64,000 nt of DNA from Schizochytrium sp. CCTCC M209059 (GCA_000818945.1 KN805395.1:38086-102085); one strand, 5' to 3'; counted from the stretch's first letter, positions 25,801 to 34,690 are shown. A program made the numbers and translations. Notes: generated by a model not told the origin, from the letters alone.

Positions 25801-27624
25801 TCTTTCGTCCAAGCAGAGCTTCTCATTCTTCGCCTTGTGCCCCTTGCACGACTGTGGCTCTTTGCGCAAGGTTGCGATACAATATCTGAACGAGCTGTTC
25901 GTTCCACGCAAACCCCGAGGATGCTGCGCTCGAAACCCTCGCGAAAGAAGGGTATCAAGGCCTCAATCGAGAAGACGCTTTTGGAGTTCATGCGTCCTGC
26001 GCGAGAACCTGAAAAGCGCAAAGACCTGGTGGACGCCTGGATGGGGGTGCTGCGGGACGTTGCCAAGCTTGCAGTGCCCATTGATGCAGACAAAGAGCAC
26101 GAGGCAGACGCTTTTGATCTTGTTGACGCAAGCGATGCCATCGCTGTCTTTCCCGCGTACCTCAATGCTGCCTGGGTCGTTGGTCGGGCCCTCGGTACTT
26201 TGGCTGAGGCATTGCCCACCCGTGAGGTAGATCAAGGTCTCGTCTTGCGAACATCTCTGATCCTGGCCGCGCGAGCTCGGCCCATGGACTGGCCGCCTCT
26301 AGCGCTTGGCACGATTTTTCAGACCGCGGCCTTGGCGCTCCCCGTAGCTAAAGCTGGTGAAAGCTGCGACGCTTTGGCTATCATGGTGAGTGTCAAGGTG
26401 TTGCGTGATGAGGCGAGTTTCAAGATTGCGCATGGAGACTTTCTCATTCGCCAGGCTTTCCACGTGATTGCAGAGGTAGTCGAGGCCCGCGCTCGCCGCG
26501 GCAACACGGATGACGATACACTTGATGGAGATGGCCACTCCAAGGCAAATCGCGAAAAGGACCTTGACAATTTGCACCGACTCATTGAAGCCGTTCTCAT
26601 GCCTGTGCAGACAGTGCTCGGTCTCGAGCTATCGAGCTTGATGTCACAATATGCGCAGAGCCATGTCCAAGAAACGGGGTCCGTCCCAAAGGCCAGGCGC
26701 ACATACACGACAGGCGGCAGCATGATGGGATCGCGAAATGCGATTCTTGCCAGCGTTGCAGATCGCGCCATTGCAATTATACCAACATTAGCGCAGTGCC
26801 TTTCCTCGGAGTGCGCAGAGATGTACTCGCAGTTGCTTGCTTGGAATGCCTTTGCTTGCGCCAAGGCAAAGTCCCGGCCAGAGTTAAGAAAAGCCGCACT
26901 TGATGCGTGTGCTCAGATGACAAAGCACGTACACCCACTGCAAGGTTCTCTCTTGCAATGGGCGCACGAAGCAATCAAGACCATCAATGCTTCGCCATCT
27001 TCTGCAGATGATGCAGCTGATAGCAAGGTTCTCGAGGCAACGAGAGAGCTTCGCATCGTTGGTGAAGCCTTATGCCACCGCGAGGTATTTCCCGTGCTCG
27101 ACAAACCTCAATTTAATGACGTTGCAGAGAGCATGGCTCGTCTTTTGGCCCCGGATACTTCAAGCTCGAGCAAGATTGTCTGGACTCTCGCTGCCGTGCG
27201 GGGTGTTTGCGCCGCGGAGACCACTGACTCGAATGCTGTTCGGATGCTCGCTGGTGTCGTCGGATCGAAAATTGCCATCTTGGTGCGGTCCGCTGACGAC
27301 ACGAGTGTAGCAGTGAGGGAGGAAAGCGAAGACGAAAGACTTGCTTCGCAAACCGTAGCTGCGGCAGCCGTCTTAACCCTGGCCAGACTCTCTGGTCAAG
27401 TCCCTGAGCTCGCCCAGTTTGCAGTACTTTCGTCCCTTTCACTGGCAGAAGGGTCGGGTGCTATGCAGCGCTCCGAGTCGACGCGCAATGCGGGTCGGGC
27501 AGCTCTCGTGCATCTCGTCTCAACGTGCGCAGCCGAGGTGCGTGCCTTTGTGCAGACGTCGACGCCGAAAGCCTCGGCAGCGTTGCAAGATTCCATCAAA
27601 TCGTATCTTGCAGGTACGGCTTGA
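19855..27624 (+). CDS. HEATR5: HEATR5 / Laa1-type HEAT-repeat protein
   Basis: A giant alpha-solenoid of 2589 residues in one exon. HEATR5 proteins (yeast Laa1, plant SWEETIE) bind clathrin adaptor AP-1 and help it act in TGN-endosome traffic. Evidence: the N-terminal block EPIAEDAPREVQQRYRERI; repeated HEAT helices (SPPVRSAVADAALSLAL; AAVRLECCNVLYVCA); and family-like central blocks FAQNCIDAAVSFSAVVLTNL, then PRSIVRCACATGLATLTRLA and HTRAGVALALALI. Low-complexity Ser/Gly insertions appear near 45-65 and 370-430. An acidic loop (DEEDDDENDDDDDN) sits near 1945. The ATG at 19855 follows an in-frame stop-rich leader and begins MEAAGAAARAQQ. Length exceeds human HEATR5B (about 2070) because of the inserts. 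Confidence 0.87.
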   Translation: MEAAGAAARAQQAREQEDAREERQTAVVEQVQLLVAEMLAENALVAAAAASSSSSSSGSSGSGSSTARPSAHSAEVKTFHALHKLGRLMEDLTEPIAEDAPREVQQRYRERIRLVQPTVEKGLKEILVGQLAGLCLSPSFYKLLGRLFRMLMERGDSRNIMAITNDLHDQLGLKSTLSAQSKTAVFYCLGEISSCKQGRVLAGHLRETTQLVARVFRSNAHSSTRPADNEYRFAAVRALGSALQGSEVAGRSNHAEALKVLVRAAADKSPPVRSAVADAALSLALVSDGFSSVALDQLVTLTKRGLEDRVAHVRSAFARSLGAILCLAVEMAGPLRALDHDTILGGSSGTASEATSSSAVGGSSFDATSTAAPKGVAAAARLAGLKMGVVGVGSSSAGAAATGSADGSVSGSASGASTSSPRGPKLRGFGFAANFGGLGGRSKPEAPVSYSLDTALGALMTIFDAWAPDQLERRSDMANAQSANEITQRSTEVRMATAEAAVAFFRYLQRTGDAEQQHLVISAAISFVRGICDDKRKISLSTMRDRARDDALRRAVGVFVIERALSAKLSESGKIELARQLLITSTKQHASASRQGSGDLKRRNSRTMASMSLAAQTDDFKHGPLLISTCLSEAACLLSSLGDASRALHQELDFQTLLPLLEHRDAAVRLECCNVLYVCAITQPGYASRGILPLLQLVGLYQPELAMTLASGPPHNASPAELETFNKEADRTLDAIEGLVHALCAFVYSSSANGRPRSTSAEAFLQRENMLLPAAAHFVRHEVPNSSTALLSGDLKGIPKNTSMALLGHAKSMIARQHDGSTRPTATARIASCGWDLVASLVTLGSAWCDDNLSQLFQAWQSSVEASIPALQEVAQAKTPRYLASDSVTEASLTCLRAALQAMVGFVRCNQPLLRDMPAVARAVTVLTEQVVQASRRSVRDLPFPDTFMGIHAALFDICAWLPRAELRCFKESLVIPLQSLSMAYFLGPAGRPEGAATSTALSSLLSSRSGLLKANDDVLETASLSTSSQAHDDGDADEPLGRKQWRFEEASPTSPSRELFMEARVLTSAEAFASAAALMTGLSCNASHAAVAATPRRGEDLEALRTGAVAFSADSLDLVDGVPVCGMVRIPAVKFAQNCIDAAVSFSAVVLTNLFDDTDRSNVVQYLFGMLKRRTGEAQSVVLHNGVAVLLAFLQTLAVLQAEIDPKKAPWVARIRSIFCVAIASPRSIVRCACATGLATLTRLAGAEVGRAAVQTLVRKLETGQSPPTLPGASGASSAARSKTGQGAANGSTQARPGTSGPPSAHTRAGVALALALIRREARMHDTRYVKNNLVYDMCKITAQPVRTSALHAWQAIVESAGIDVGRFVAPSLALINAHLLAVDGHFERGGYGAFRVVTGTMTCLARLANSLIEGLGPELVRPDVDAVRFLNVWEALRVCGADSGLQLELVRMVQQILLFHPALVMEHTCDRERVESYLWELITDAQGEVAPAVRMSALQALSLLTERMAEDNDPRADVARGALSLLAFELVVQASICQDWIVPPVSSLGYGAMLLARSTRPNQAAEPLFIQATNAAFRDTSGAATSAASGEPLSSDNYGTAASHDFVEMNGYEKMGLQQGIAAGGLADVNSLCNVSAARRLALRNLLKFIGLSHMKMRPAEKKLSTWTAEELHDAAALTDWMRFFRAVMTGTTGALSNSHGASGMDQGLANDHGADFGDEDGEGEGDSDNVGANDGGPAAQISDSSGNGTATGSSSQDALAINARLGPVLEFCDRVLSKCSWETKALAVEGLLEVLVIARTYSFHCDPDQASRVLKKAQLPARGQFLCMHIRELLTGASQAANGTVQSAEVPQLSIQGYCALVEIVRIFASGRDRHNPEESVLKQFEMQLTATLGPGLGRSASPLVLPFVGVLAVQLLVSGVSTSARRIVGLLLPAQLVSSKDEEDDDENDDDDDNGGMEALTGVDGTLLEDKTDLEQTPSFVQAELLILRLVPLARLWLFAQGCDTISERAVRSTQTPRMLRSKPSRKKGIKASIEKTLLEFMRPAREPEKRKDLVDAWMGVLRDVAKLAVPIDADKEHEADAFDLVDASDAIAVFPAYLNAAWVVGRALGTLAEALPTREVDQGLVLRTSLILAARARPMDWPPLALGTIFQTAALALPVAKAGESCDALAIMVSVKVLRDEASFKIAHGDFLIRQAFHVIAEVVEARARRGNTDDDTLDGDGHSKANREKDLDNLHRLIEAVLMPVQTVLGLELSSLMSQYAQSHVQETGSVPKARRTYTTGGSMMGSRNAILASVADRAIAIIPTLAQCLSSECAEMYSQLLAWNAFACAKAKSRPELRKAALDACAQMTKHVHPLQGSLLQWAHEAIKTINASPSSADDAADSKVLEATRELRIVGEALCHREVFPVLDKPQFNDVAESMARLLAPDTSSSSKIVWTLAAVRGVCAAETTDSNAVRMLAGVVGSKIAILVRSADDTSVAVREESEDERLASQTVAAAAVLTLARLSGQVPELAQFAVLSSLSLAEGSGAMQRSESTRNAGRAALVHLVSTCAAEVRAFVQTSTPKASAALQDSIKSYLAGTA

Positions 27625-27817
27625 GGAGAAAAGTAAATTTCCGCTGCACAGGCGAGGTGTTAGCGCCTTGGCCTCGGCCCGCAAAGGAAGATAGATAGTG
27701 GGCTTCGCCCCGACTGACCATTGGCCTCAGCAGAAAACTTGAAATGGGGACAATCAATGTATTTCGGATTTTTTCAAATGATTTCTACGGATACAGCTGT
27801 CAGGAATTGTGCTTGGT
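27625..27817. other. convergent 3' ends HEATR5 / DUF707-like
   Basis: 193 AT-richer bases between two stop codons, consistent with paired 3' UTRs. No gene seen. Confidence 0.5.
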
Positions 27818-30800
27818 TCAGCTTTTCACGAATGGCCGAAGCATTGTGAACTTTCGAGGCTTGCTTGGATCTACAGAGGCTTGCGCCATTGCAAGCTTTT
27901 GCTGCGGAGTCGTTTTATAGTTTGCCAGAGCCTTGATGCGTTTGTTAACACGAGATGGAATAATAATCTGCTTGGTAAGCTTCATGTCTGGGAAATTGCG
28001 GTTGTGCGCAGACACTGTCACAAAATTGGAAATTTTGGTCACATTCCAGAGCATCTTGCAGTCGAACGGCCGCACTGTGGTCTGTTCCTCGACACCAGCA
28101 TCGATCTTGAGGCGACTATAGAACGTATCGTTCCTACCGCCGACCGTACGACCACCCGTATGATTGAAGGGAGTAGCGTCGATGACACCAATATTGGCCA
28201 TGCGCAAAAGCTGAGGCCAAATGGTGTCAAGGCCATAGCCCGAATAGACGTGATCCACATTCCAGAGAGGAAAGAGATACTCAAGCGCATCGACGCGCAA
28301 GAATGGTGCCATGATCTCGATAAAGTTAATGTAGTGCATAGCCCAGGAGCCCCGCACAACATGGTCCATGTAGTGCACACCATAATCATAAATGGCCGGC
28401 TGCCCGAGTGTGAGCGAATAAGCGTGCGCAAGCCGAAACATCTTCGCCACGTTTCCGGGTTCCATGGTGATGTCATCATCGGGAAACCATACGTATTCAT
28501 ACTCCCGCCAAGGCACATTCAGCAAAGCATGGCGAAGGAGCTGCCACTTCATGTCCTTTTTCTGAAAAGCGTACTTGGCCCCAGCCTTGTACTTTCGGAA
28601 GATATCGTAGTCGTTCCCAAAGTAGACCACGCAGAGGTCAAAATGTGGATTGTTCTCCCAAGGACGATGCAAACTCTTGTCACCCGCCACAACAATGACA
28701 AGCCCTTTGCCGGCGATAGGAGCGAGGCGCTTGGATCCATACCATAGCGGCGTGAGCGTTGGGTCAATAAGAAGCTTTTGCAGGGCTTCCCTTTCCCAGC
28801 CAATGGAACCAACAGGATGGCTCGTATGGGTCTCGTTCTCGCCGGGATGCAGCAAGGAGTACTCCCAGCGATGATGACCGAGACCAATGCACCAGTCAAC
28901 GTCGCCACGGTTGCGGACCTCCATGTGGTATTTAAAGACGGTCCACGAGTCCTTTTCGACAAGCGGAATCGTGAGCGGACATCCGAATCCGACAACCCAA
29001 TCAGGAGCTGCCTTGGCAGTTCTCTCGATGCGCGCAGCTTCATCAGAGAGTCCGGGGCCATTTTGGTAGTATGGGGCCATGTCGACAATGCCGATGGGAG
29101 CATCGCGCAGGAGCTGGGGCCAAAGAGAGCTCTGGAAGCCACCCTTGCCACGAAACGTTGGCAACAGATAAGTGGCGGCGTCGACGCGAAGTAGTGGCGC
29201 ATTCATCGACACCCTCGATACCATGCGCAGCGCATTGTCCGCGTGCAGCTCTTCGATCGAGGATCGTCCAAATTCGTTTTCCCTTCGGGCTTTACGCGAC
29301 TTCTTCGTTGCAACCGCAGAAACATGCTGCGCAGAGCTCTCGGCAGACACGGGTCCAGCCCAGGCCGGGTGAGCGATGCGAAGCTCAAAGCGCGACGCTA
29401 CATTGACAAGGCTCTGGACCTTGACCGCGGACATTTCAATGTTCGGGTCGGGGAGCCAGATGTACTCGTACTCATTTTTCCAATTCGGCACACGGGTCAA
29501 GATCCAGCGCGCCAGCTCAAGTTTTGAGGATTCAGCGAGATGTTTGGTTTCCCCAGGAATGTACACATCTGCCAGATTCCGTGGCACGGCACAGTCGACG
29601 GCCTGCTCGTCGCAAACTATGGCAAGGTCAAAGGTCTCATAACCAGACCAGGCCTCGACATTAGCGATGAGACGGTGTTGCATAGAGTTGGCGCTGGCGA
29701 CGAGCAGAATCAGTGTTTTCCAACGAACTTTGTGGAGGGCGGCTTTAGACAGCCACGAAGGCTCAATGGTCGGGTCCAGGATGAAGGTGCTAGCCATGGC
29801 GCTTTCGGAAGCGCCGCGCTCGTCTGCTGCAAGCAACGCTTTGCTTGGCTGTGGATCTCCCGAGACACCGCGGTGACACCAACGCAGCTTCCCCGAATCC
29901 TCTTCCTGCATGGCCAAATACGCTCCAAGTGAGACTGTCTCGAGCGCGCTCTCAGGACTTGCAAGGCATTTGGGACGGTAACCAGGGCGCGCCTCCTCGA
30001 CTTGCAGCGAGGTGTACTTTGTAGAATCGACAACCCCAACCTTGGAGACTCCGACCACAAGAGGAAAGATAATTTCCATGGCGCAGTGCGTTTCGATGAT
30101 CTTGGAGCGCGCGAAAAATTGCCGTGCCACATTCAACACATCGCCCCGAAAGAAGGGGGCCTCCAGGTTGAGGCGCTCTTCGTAGTGAAGGACGGGTTCG
30201 CTGGGGTCAAAAACAACGCCACCACTGCCGTCGTCGGGAAGATCCCAGTCCTGATCACTTTGTCGCGCGTTATTGCGCATTGGGTGGCCAATGACGACCC
30301 CGAGCGCCGAGGATATCTCAAACATGCGTCGCACTTGGTTTGGGTGCATGCGGACCTGGGCGTCGGGAAACCACACAAATTCGTAGCTCCGCCACACACG
30401 CATTTGCAAGGCGTGCGCGATTGATGTCCATTTTTGGTTCGAGTCGCCGACGTTGCCGGTCCGCCTTGCGAGCGAGTCGGTGAAGACCCATTTGGCCAGG
30501 GCGAGGGAGCGTCGGGAAATGTGGACGGAGGGGTAGCGCTGCGGGTCCACGACAATGCCGACATCAAGCCAGGAGTATGCAGACCAGTGGTCGAGCTGCC
30601 AGAGGGATTGCGGCGAAGCAACGATGACGGCAAGAAATCGGCTCTTGCGTTTCTTGAGGGCAGTTTCGTCCCATTGTCGCACAGTCGGGCAAAGGTTTGA
30701 GTTGGCGGTTTGAAGAAGAGCTTGCTTGTCGTGCATAACTTTGACAAGTTGGTCCGAACAAGGGTCTGCAAAAGATGATGGAGAAGGCAAAGTGGTGCCG

Positions 30801-31072
30801 ACGCCCTCCACAAGACGATTTTCTTTTCCATCAACCTTCGAGACCTCGTGGCCCCAAGAGAAGGTCCTCTTTACCATTAAGAGCCACAAGGCGCAGGGAA
30901 TGACAAACAGCAGCATGAAGGCCAAGGTTCGCTGGGAAATCCAACGTCTTGACAGTTGCCTAATGCGCTCCCTGCGACGGAGCGGTCGAGACACGTTGAC
31001 GGTGGGCTCCTCTGGCGACCGAGGGTCCTCATCCCCCACGGCCCTCGAGGAGCGTGCTTGGATACGTCGCAT
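27818..31072 (-). CDS. triplicated DUF707-like glycosyltransferase, type II membrane
   Basis: A 1084-residue single-pass protein: cytosolic basic tail, transmembrane anchor at about 50-67 (LAFMLLFVIPCALWLLMV), then three homologous luminal domains. Each holds a beta-strand opening (FLAVIVAS; TLILLVAS; GLVIVVAG). Each also has a basic/aromatic helix before a (F/I)W(F/L)PD strand and a later FxRVDA-type block. The Asp motif is WFPDAQV (about 239) in domain 1, WLPDPNI (about 539) in domain 2 and WFPDDDI (about 864) in domain 3. Only the last keeps the DDD typical of DUF707 and metal-dependent GT-A enzymes (IWLFDDDI in plants). Domain 3 also keeps LGQPA, FIEIMAPFLRVDALEYLFPLW, then YSGYGLDTIWPQLL and IGVIDATPFNHTGG. 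Probably one active and two structural or binding domains; substrate unknown. Confidence 0.75.
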   Translation of the reverse strand: MRRIQARSSRAVGDEDPRSPEEPTVNVSRPLRRRERIRQLSRRWISQRTLAFMLLFVIPCALWLLMVKRTFSWGHEVSKVDGKENRLVEGVGTTLPSPSSFADPCSDQLVKVMHDKQALLQTANSNLCPTVRQWDETALKKRKSRFLAVIVASPQSLWQLDHWSAYSWLDVGIVVDPQRYPSVHISRRSLALAKWVFTDSLARRTGNVGDSNQKWTSIAHALQMRVWRSYEFVWFPDAQVRMHPNQVRRMFEISSALGVVIGHPMRNNARQSDQDWDLPDDGSGGVVFDPSEPVLHYEERLNLEAPFFRGDVLNVARQFFARSKIIETHCAMEIIFPLVVGVSKVGVVDSTKYTSLQVEEARPGYRPKCLASPESALETVSLGAYLAMQEEDSGKLRWCHRGVSGDPQPSKALLAADERGASESAMASTFILDPTIEPSWLSKAALHKVRWKTLILLVASANSMQHRLIANVEAWSGYETFDLAIVCDEQAVDCAVPRNLADVYIPGETKHLAESSKLELARWILTRVPNWKNEYEYIWLPDPNIEMSAVKVQSLVNVASRFELRIAHPAWAGPVSAESSAQHVSAVATKKSRKARRENEFGRSSIEELHADNALRMVSRVSMNAPLLRVDAATYLLPTFRGKGGFQSSLWPQLLRDAPIGIVDMAPYYQNGPGLSDEAARIERTAKAAPDWVVGFGCPLTIPLVEKDSWTVFKYHMEVRNRGDVDWCIGLGHHRWEYSLLHPGENETHTSHPVGSIGWEREALQKLLIDPTLTPLWYGSKRLAPIAGKGLVIVVAGDKSLHRPWENNPHFDLCVVYFGNDYDIFRKYKAGAKYAFQKKDMKWQLLRHALLNVPWREYEYVWFPDDDITMEPGNVAKMFRLAHAYSLTLGQPAIYDYGVHYMDHVVRGSWAMHYINFIEIMAPFLRVDALEYLFPLWNVDHVYSGYGLDTIWPQLLRMANIGVIDATPFNHTGGRTVGGRNDTFYSRLKIDAGVEEQTTVRPFDCKMLWNVTKISNFVTVSAHNRNFPDMKLTKQIIIPSRVNKRIKALANYKTTPQQKLAMAQASVDPSKPRKFTMLRPFVKS

Positions 31073-31245
31073 CGGCTCTGCTCGCTCGCCGACGCACGCT
31101 CGCCGCCGCCCGCTCGTCGCGCGCCGCGTCCGCCTCGTCCGCGCTCAAGCGACGCAAATCAGCGCCAACGAGTCCAGCCAGAGCAAACCCGATCCCAGCC
31201 GCGCCTCCATGCGACTCCGCCGCGACGAGCGCCCCGCGCGCCGCT

Positions 31246-31283
<38 letters not shown>

Positions 31284-32249
31284 TCGCGACACGACATTGC
31301 GTCGGCTCGCCTCTCCCGGGCCGCACCGCAGGGGGCTGCTTCGTCGCCAAGCTCGCTCGCTCGCTCGCCCGCGCTTTCGCCTTCTTGGGGACCGTCGAGC
31401 TCTCCCACCTGGCCAGCGGGAGGCAGGCAGGCAAGAAGGAAGGCTCGCCGCCCGGAGGAGACCAAGACCCCGCGCTAGAGGCACCGCAAGCGTCGGAGAT
31501 GATTAATCGACCTTCGGCGGCCACGGGTTCAGGGACTCGCAAAAGATGCGTGCCGGCCACAAACTCGACGAGTCTGGTCACGCTGGGTCCGAGCGTGCAA
31601 TCGACGACTGCATGCGCGGAGTCCCAGGACGAGGCAGCTGCTGCTGCGCAGGAGAGAGAAAGAAAGCTTAGCGAGCTGCTTGCTCGAGCGCGCCGCGTGG
31701 CGGAGCGAAGTGGATGCGAGCGTGTGTGTTTGTGCGTGTGCGTGCATGCGTGCACTGCCTGGCCCGCGGGGTCTTCTTCGATGGAGTCAATGAATGAACG
31801 ACGAGGCGTAGCTCATAGTGGATGCACGACGTCACCCATCCATACCTTCTTGGCCGACTGCTTTCTCGAGCGGTGCTGAGCTCGTCGGGCGTGTAGCCCC
31901 AAGGGCTGGAAGCGCAGGTCGCGTCGCTGGCATGATGCGGAGCAGGGACGTGGCGGGATGCACGGTCGATCTTCTCGCTTGCCGTCTTCTCGCGTTCACA
32001 GCTTTGCATGCAGCCACCTCTGCCACTCACAGGTTGCGTGGGCTCTAGGACCTGCTACGTCGGGCTTAGCGGAAACCTTTGTCCTCCCAACTCGCGTGCG
32101 GACACCATTTTGCAAGTTAGGTCACTCCGACGTGGGCGATTTGGCCGACTTGCAGTCGGGTGCTTCTTTCTCGCTCACTCGCTCGCGCGTCCTGCGCATG
32201 TGGCCCTCGTGGGCCGGCCTGTCCTGCGTCTTGCTCGTCGGGCAACAGC
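31073..32249. other. intergenic with GCC repeat
   Basis: 1.18 kb upstream of the DUF707-like gene (minus), reaching the cyclase relic. GC-rich open frames on all strands come from repeats and composition and lack any motif. The GCC microsatellite at 31246-31283 lies here. Confidence 0.5.
31246..31283. repeat. (GCC)n microsatellite
   Basis: Nearly 13 perfect GCC units, 170-210 bases upstream of the DUF707-like ATG, probably in its 5' UTR or promoter. Confidence 0.95.
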
Positions 32250-33129
32250 ATGCCTTACGAAGACTCGCGGTTCAACCCGGTTGTGGAGAGACAATTGGAA
32301 CGCAATAATGTCGAGCTGCTGGATGTCATTCAAATGATCACCGAGAGAGACATTGTTGGAGCCAAGTCTGCTCCCTTCGACAGCGACGACATTGCATTGT
32401 TAAATGAGCTTGCCTGACCTATCAAGGTAGCGCTCAAAAAGAGTGGGCACGTGGCTGCGCAAAACAAGTTTCGCGAGAACAGAACCAACGAGCTTTTGGA
32501 TATATTGCTCCCCAAGCACATTGCTAGGAAACCCGAGCTCAAGGCGGAACGAGACACCCTATGCGCCGGCGACAACGCGAGGAGAGAGAGAGAGAGAGAG
32601 AGAGAGCTCTTTATGCCCACGCGGCCAGCGGCTCGATTAGCTTTATCCCACAGTAGTCATCAAGCGTGCTTGAAAGCTTTGGGCCGTGTGGGCCCACTTT
32701 TTATGAGAGACCGCGTTTTTATCTTTTATCTCAGCCATTGTCTCGTGTGATACAACTCTATCGCTGCGCGAAGAGTTGGGGCATGCTTAACGACTTGTTT
32801 ACTCGGTTCTACGAACTCACGGTCAAGCACGGTTTGTATAAACGTGAAACGAATGGAGTAGCTGCTACAAGTTAGCCCTTTATGCATCAGCAACCAGAAC
32901 GCCACGCTTCGCGCTTGAAGCATAAGAGATGGTGAATGTTTTTGGCACTGCAAATGAACGGTGCATAGAAAGGCGTGTCGGCATCATCTGCGGACCGTGC
33001 TTTGGTGCCGCCATTGGTCATTGCATGCCACGCTTCGCGATCATCCGTGATTCAAACAGCTCTGCCTCGCGCATGGAGAGCACGAGCGAAGGTAAGCTTT
33101 CTCGTTCGGCAGTTGTCCCTCGGAAATAA
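32250..33129 (+). pseudogene. decayed class III nucleotide (guanylate) cyclase
   Basis: Fragments of a class III cyclase catalytic region in three frames. Segment 1 (32250-32570) carries a linker with an in-frame TGA at 32415 and then NELLDILLPKHIARK, the helix before cyclase domains. Segment 2 (32783-32875, another frame) reads MLNDLFTRFYELTVKHGLYK then RETNG, matching the conserved block after switch-like FSDI. Segment 3 (32929-33129, third frame) reads VGIICGP…IGHCMPRFAIIRDSNSSASRMESTS, the block containing the purine-binding region; the family's GDTVNTASRMES has lost its Asp. The metal-binding FSDI…GFT segment between pieces 1 and 2 is gone, and a (GA)n tract at 32582-32606 sits in its place. 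Frame changes, stops and a missing core make it a relic. Confidence 0.8.
32582..32606. repeat. (GA)n microsatellite inside cyclase relic
   Basis: About 12 GA units directly after segment 1 of the cyclase relic, where the catalytic core should begin. Confidence 0.95.
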
Positions 33130-33638
33130 AGAAAGAAAGGAAGGAAGAGCAGTAAGAGCATATAGAGCAAAAGGAAACAATTCCTGACGTACGTAAATGT
33201 ACATGAGTTACAGCGGGGCATATCCATGAGCTCGATGCATATAGAGGGGCGCTCTTAGAATGAACAGGTGCGGCGCCAATATATATTTGAGCCCCATGGT
33301 AATATTGATGTGAAGGGAATGGGCAAGATACATATGTACTTTCTCATCGGTCCTGAATAGAAAGCTTAAAACGCTAACTTCGCATCAAAACGCAGCATCA
33401 CAGAGCTACACACGTGTAAAATCAGCAGTGCGAGAATAATGAAATTTGGAATGGCACACGTTGGAATCCCATTCCATTTTGAGAAAAATCTCAATGTAGT
33501 CAGGCCCTTGCTCGTGCCATATGCGCTTTGGACGTGCCGAATGCGCGAAGGGTCAAGCCTTGTTAGTCGTACAATTTTCGTTTACCCAGATCGTGCCCTT
33601 TTATTTGTCACAGCGGCACACGGTGCCAAGCTACCAGA

Positions 33639-33670
<32 letters not shown>

Positions 33671-33783
33671 CGAGCAGGTAGGCAGGCAGGCAGGCAGGCA
33701 GGCAAGCAAGGAGGCAGGCAAGCAAGGAGGCAGGCAAGGAGGCAGCAAGCCAGACACGACGAAATTGGAATCGAGTCTGGCCT
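33130..33783. other. intergenic, repeat-bearing
   Basis: 654 bases between the cyclase relic and the 3' end of the ARF-like gene. No gene seen. The right end is the GGCA repeat tract. Confidence 0.5.
33641..33750. repeat. (GGCA)n tract with variants
   Basis: Tandem ggca units interrupted by gcaagcaag and ggaggca variants, immediately 3' of the ARF-like gene on its minus-strand side. Confidence 0.95.
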
Positions 33784-34332
33784 TCATAGTCGATGCATTT
33801 TGGTAAGAAGCCAGTCAAGGCCTTCGTAAAAGCCGTCGCCCGAAAGAGCACTGCCCGCCACAGTCGAGACCGGTCGCGCGCCGAGCTTATCGTTGTTGGT
33901 GACGAAAGCAGCTCGGACTTGGTCGATCGTCGCTGCGCCTGGTTGGTCCTGCTTGTTTGCGAAAACGACGAGAGGTACGTTGTCAAGCTGAGCATCCACG
34001 AGAAGAACACGGAGTTCTTCGAGTGCATCGTCATATCGTCCCGTATCCATGCTGTCTACCACGAAAATGATCCCCTGTGTCCCTGTATAGTGGTGACGCC
34101 AGTATGGGCGCAGAAATGCCTGACCCCCGACATCTGTGATGACGAGTTTGTGATGTTTGTACTTGACCTCGACAAATTCAGATTCGGTGGTAGGGAGCGT
34201 GCCGTGCGGGTTCTCCCCCTTGAGGAGGCGCACGCAGGTCGTTTTCCCTGCGCTATCGAGACCTACGAGCAGAATTCTCCGCACCCGCCATGATTTCCAC
34301 GCTTGCAGGTGTCTTGAGAGCTCAGACCCCAT
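33784..34332 (-). CDS. ARF/ARL-family small GTPase
   Basis: A 182-residue GTPase of the ARF/ARL type, which cycles on membranes to recruit coats or carriers. It starts MGSELSR, where Gly2 suits N-myristoylation, and the amphipathic N-terminal helix follows. Nucleotide motifs: P-loop GLDSAGKTT (24-32), switch II DVGGQ, NKQD for guanine, and GSALSGDGFYEGLDWL at the C-terminus in place of the usual CSA/TSA. Switch I reads LPTTESEFVEV rather than the standard PTIGFNVE, so the effector surface is divergent and I do not assign it to a numbered ARL. The catalytic Gln (GGQ) and the switch-I Thr are present, so it should bind and hydrolyse GTP. Single exon. Confidence 0.92.
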   Translation of the reverse strand: MGSELSRHLQAWKSWRVRRILLVGLDSAGKTTCVRLLKGENPHGTLPTTESEFVEVKYKHHKLVITDVGGQAFLRPYWRHHYTGTQGIIFVVDSMDTGRYDDALEELRVLLVDAQLDNVPLVVFANKQDQPGAATIDQVRAAFVTNNDKLGARPVSTVAGSALSGDGFYEGLDWLLTKMHRL

Positions 34333-34466
34333 GCTTTGGTGAATAGAGCCGGAAGACGAGTTTCTCTTTTGCTGCGCAGGCCTGGTCCTGACCTTCGCGG
34401 TCTTTGCGCGGAGCAGGTGTGGAATTCGATTGTGCTAAACCTCGTCGGCTAGACCGTAATAAAAAA

Positions 34467-34488
34467 CAAGCAAGCAAGCAAGCAAGCA
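34467..34488. repeat. (CAAG)n repeat
   Basis: Five or more CAAG/AAGC units upstream of the ARF-like gene start. Confidence 0.9.
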
Positions 34489-34594
34489 CACCAGGCGACC
34501 CGAGGTCGAGCCACTTCCAAGTCAATCCACGTTCCTAACCGAAAAAGAACTTTGCAGCGCGAGTCACCGCCGCCGCCTCTCCCCGCGGCTCGCT

Positions 34595-34690
34595 CCCGCT
34601 CTGCTCTGCTCCGCTTCTGTGCTCTACTGTTGCTCTGCTCTCTGCTCTCTGCTCTGCTCTGCTCTGCGCTGCTCTGCGCTGCTTCCCTTC
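34595..34690. repeat. CTCTG-rich imperfect repeat
   Basis: Imperfect ctctg/gctctgctctg units over about 95 bases, 260-360 bases upstream of the ARF-like start. Confidence 0.8.

Noticed and set aside
31029..31879. Overlapping frames rich in Arg or Ala around the GCC microsatellite
   Set aside because: Produced by the GCC repeat and GC-rich flanks, with no conserved motif on any strand.
32250..32570. In-frame TGA at 32415 as a further selenocysteine codon
   Set aside because: The surrounding sequence is a cyclase relic with additional frame changes and a missing core. The family has no Cys/Sec there.
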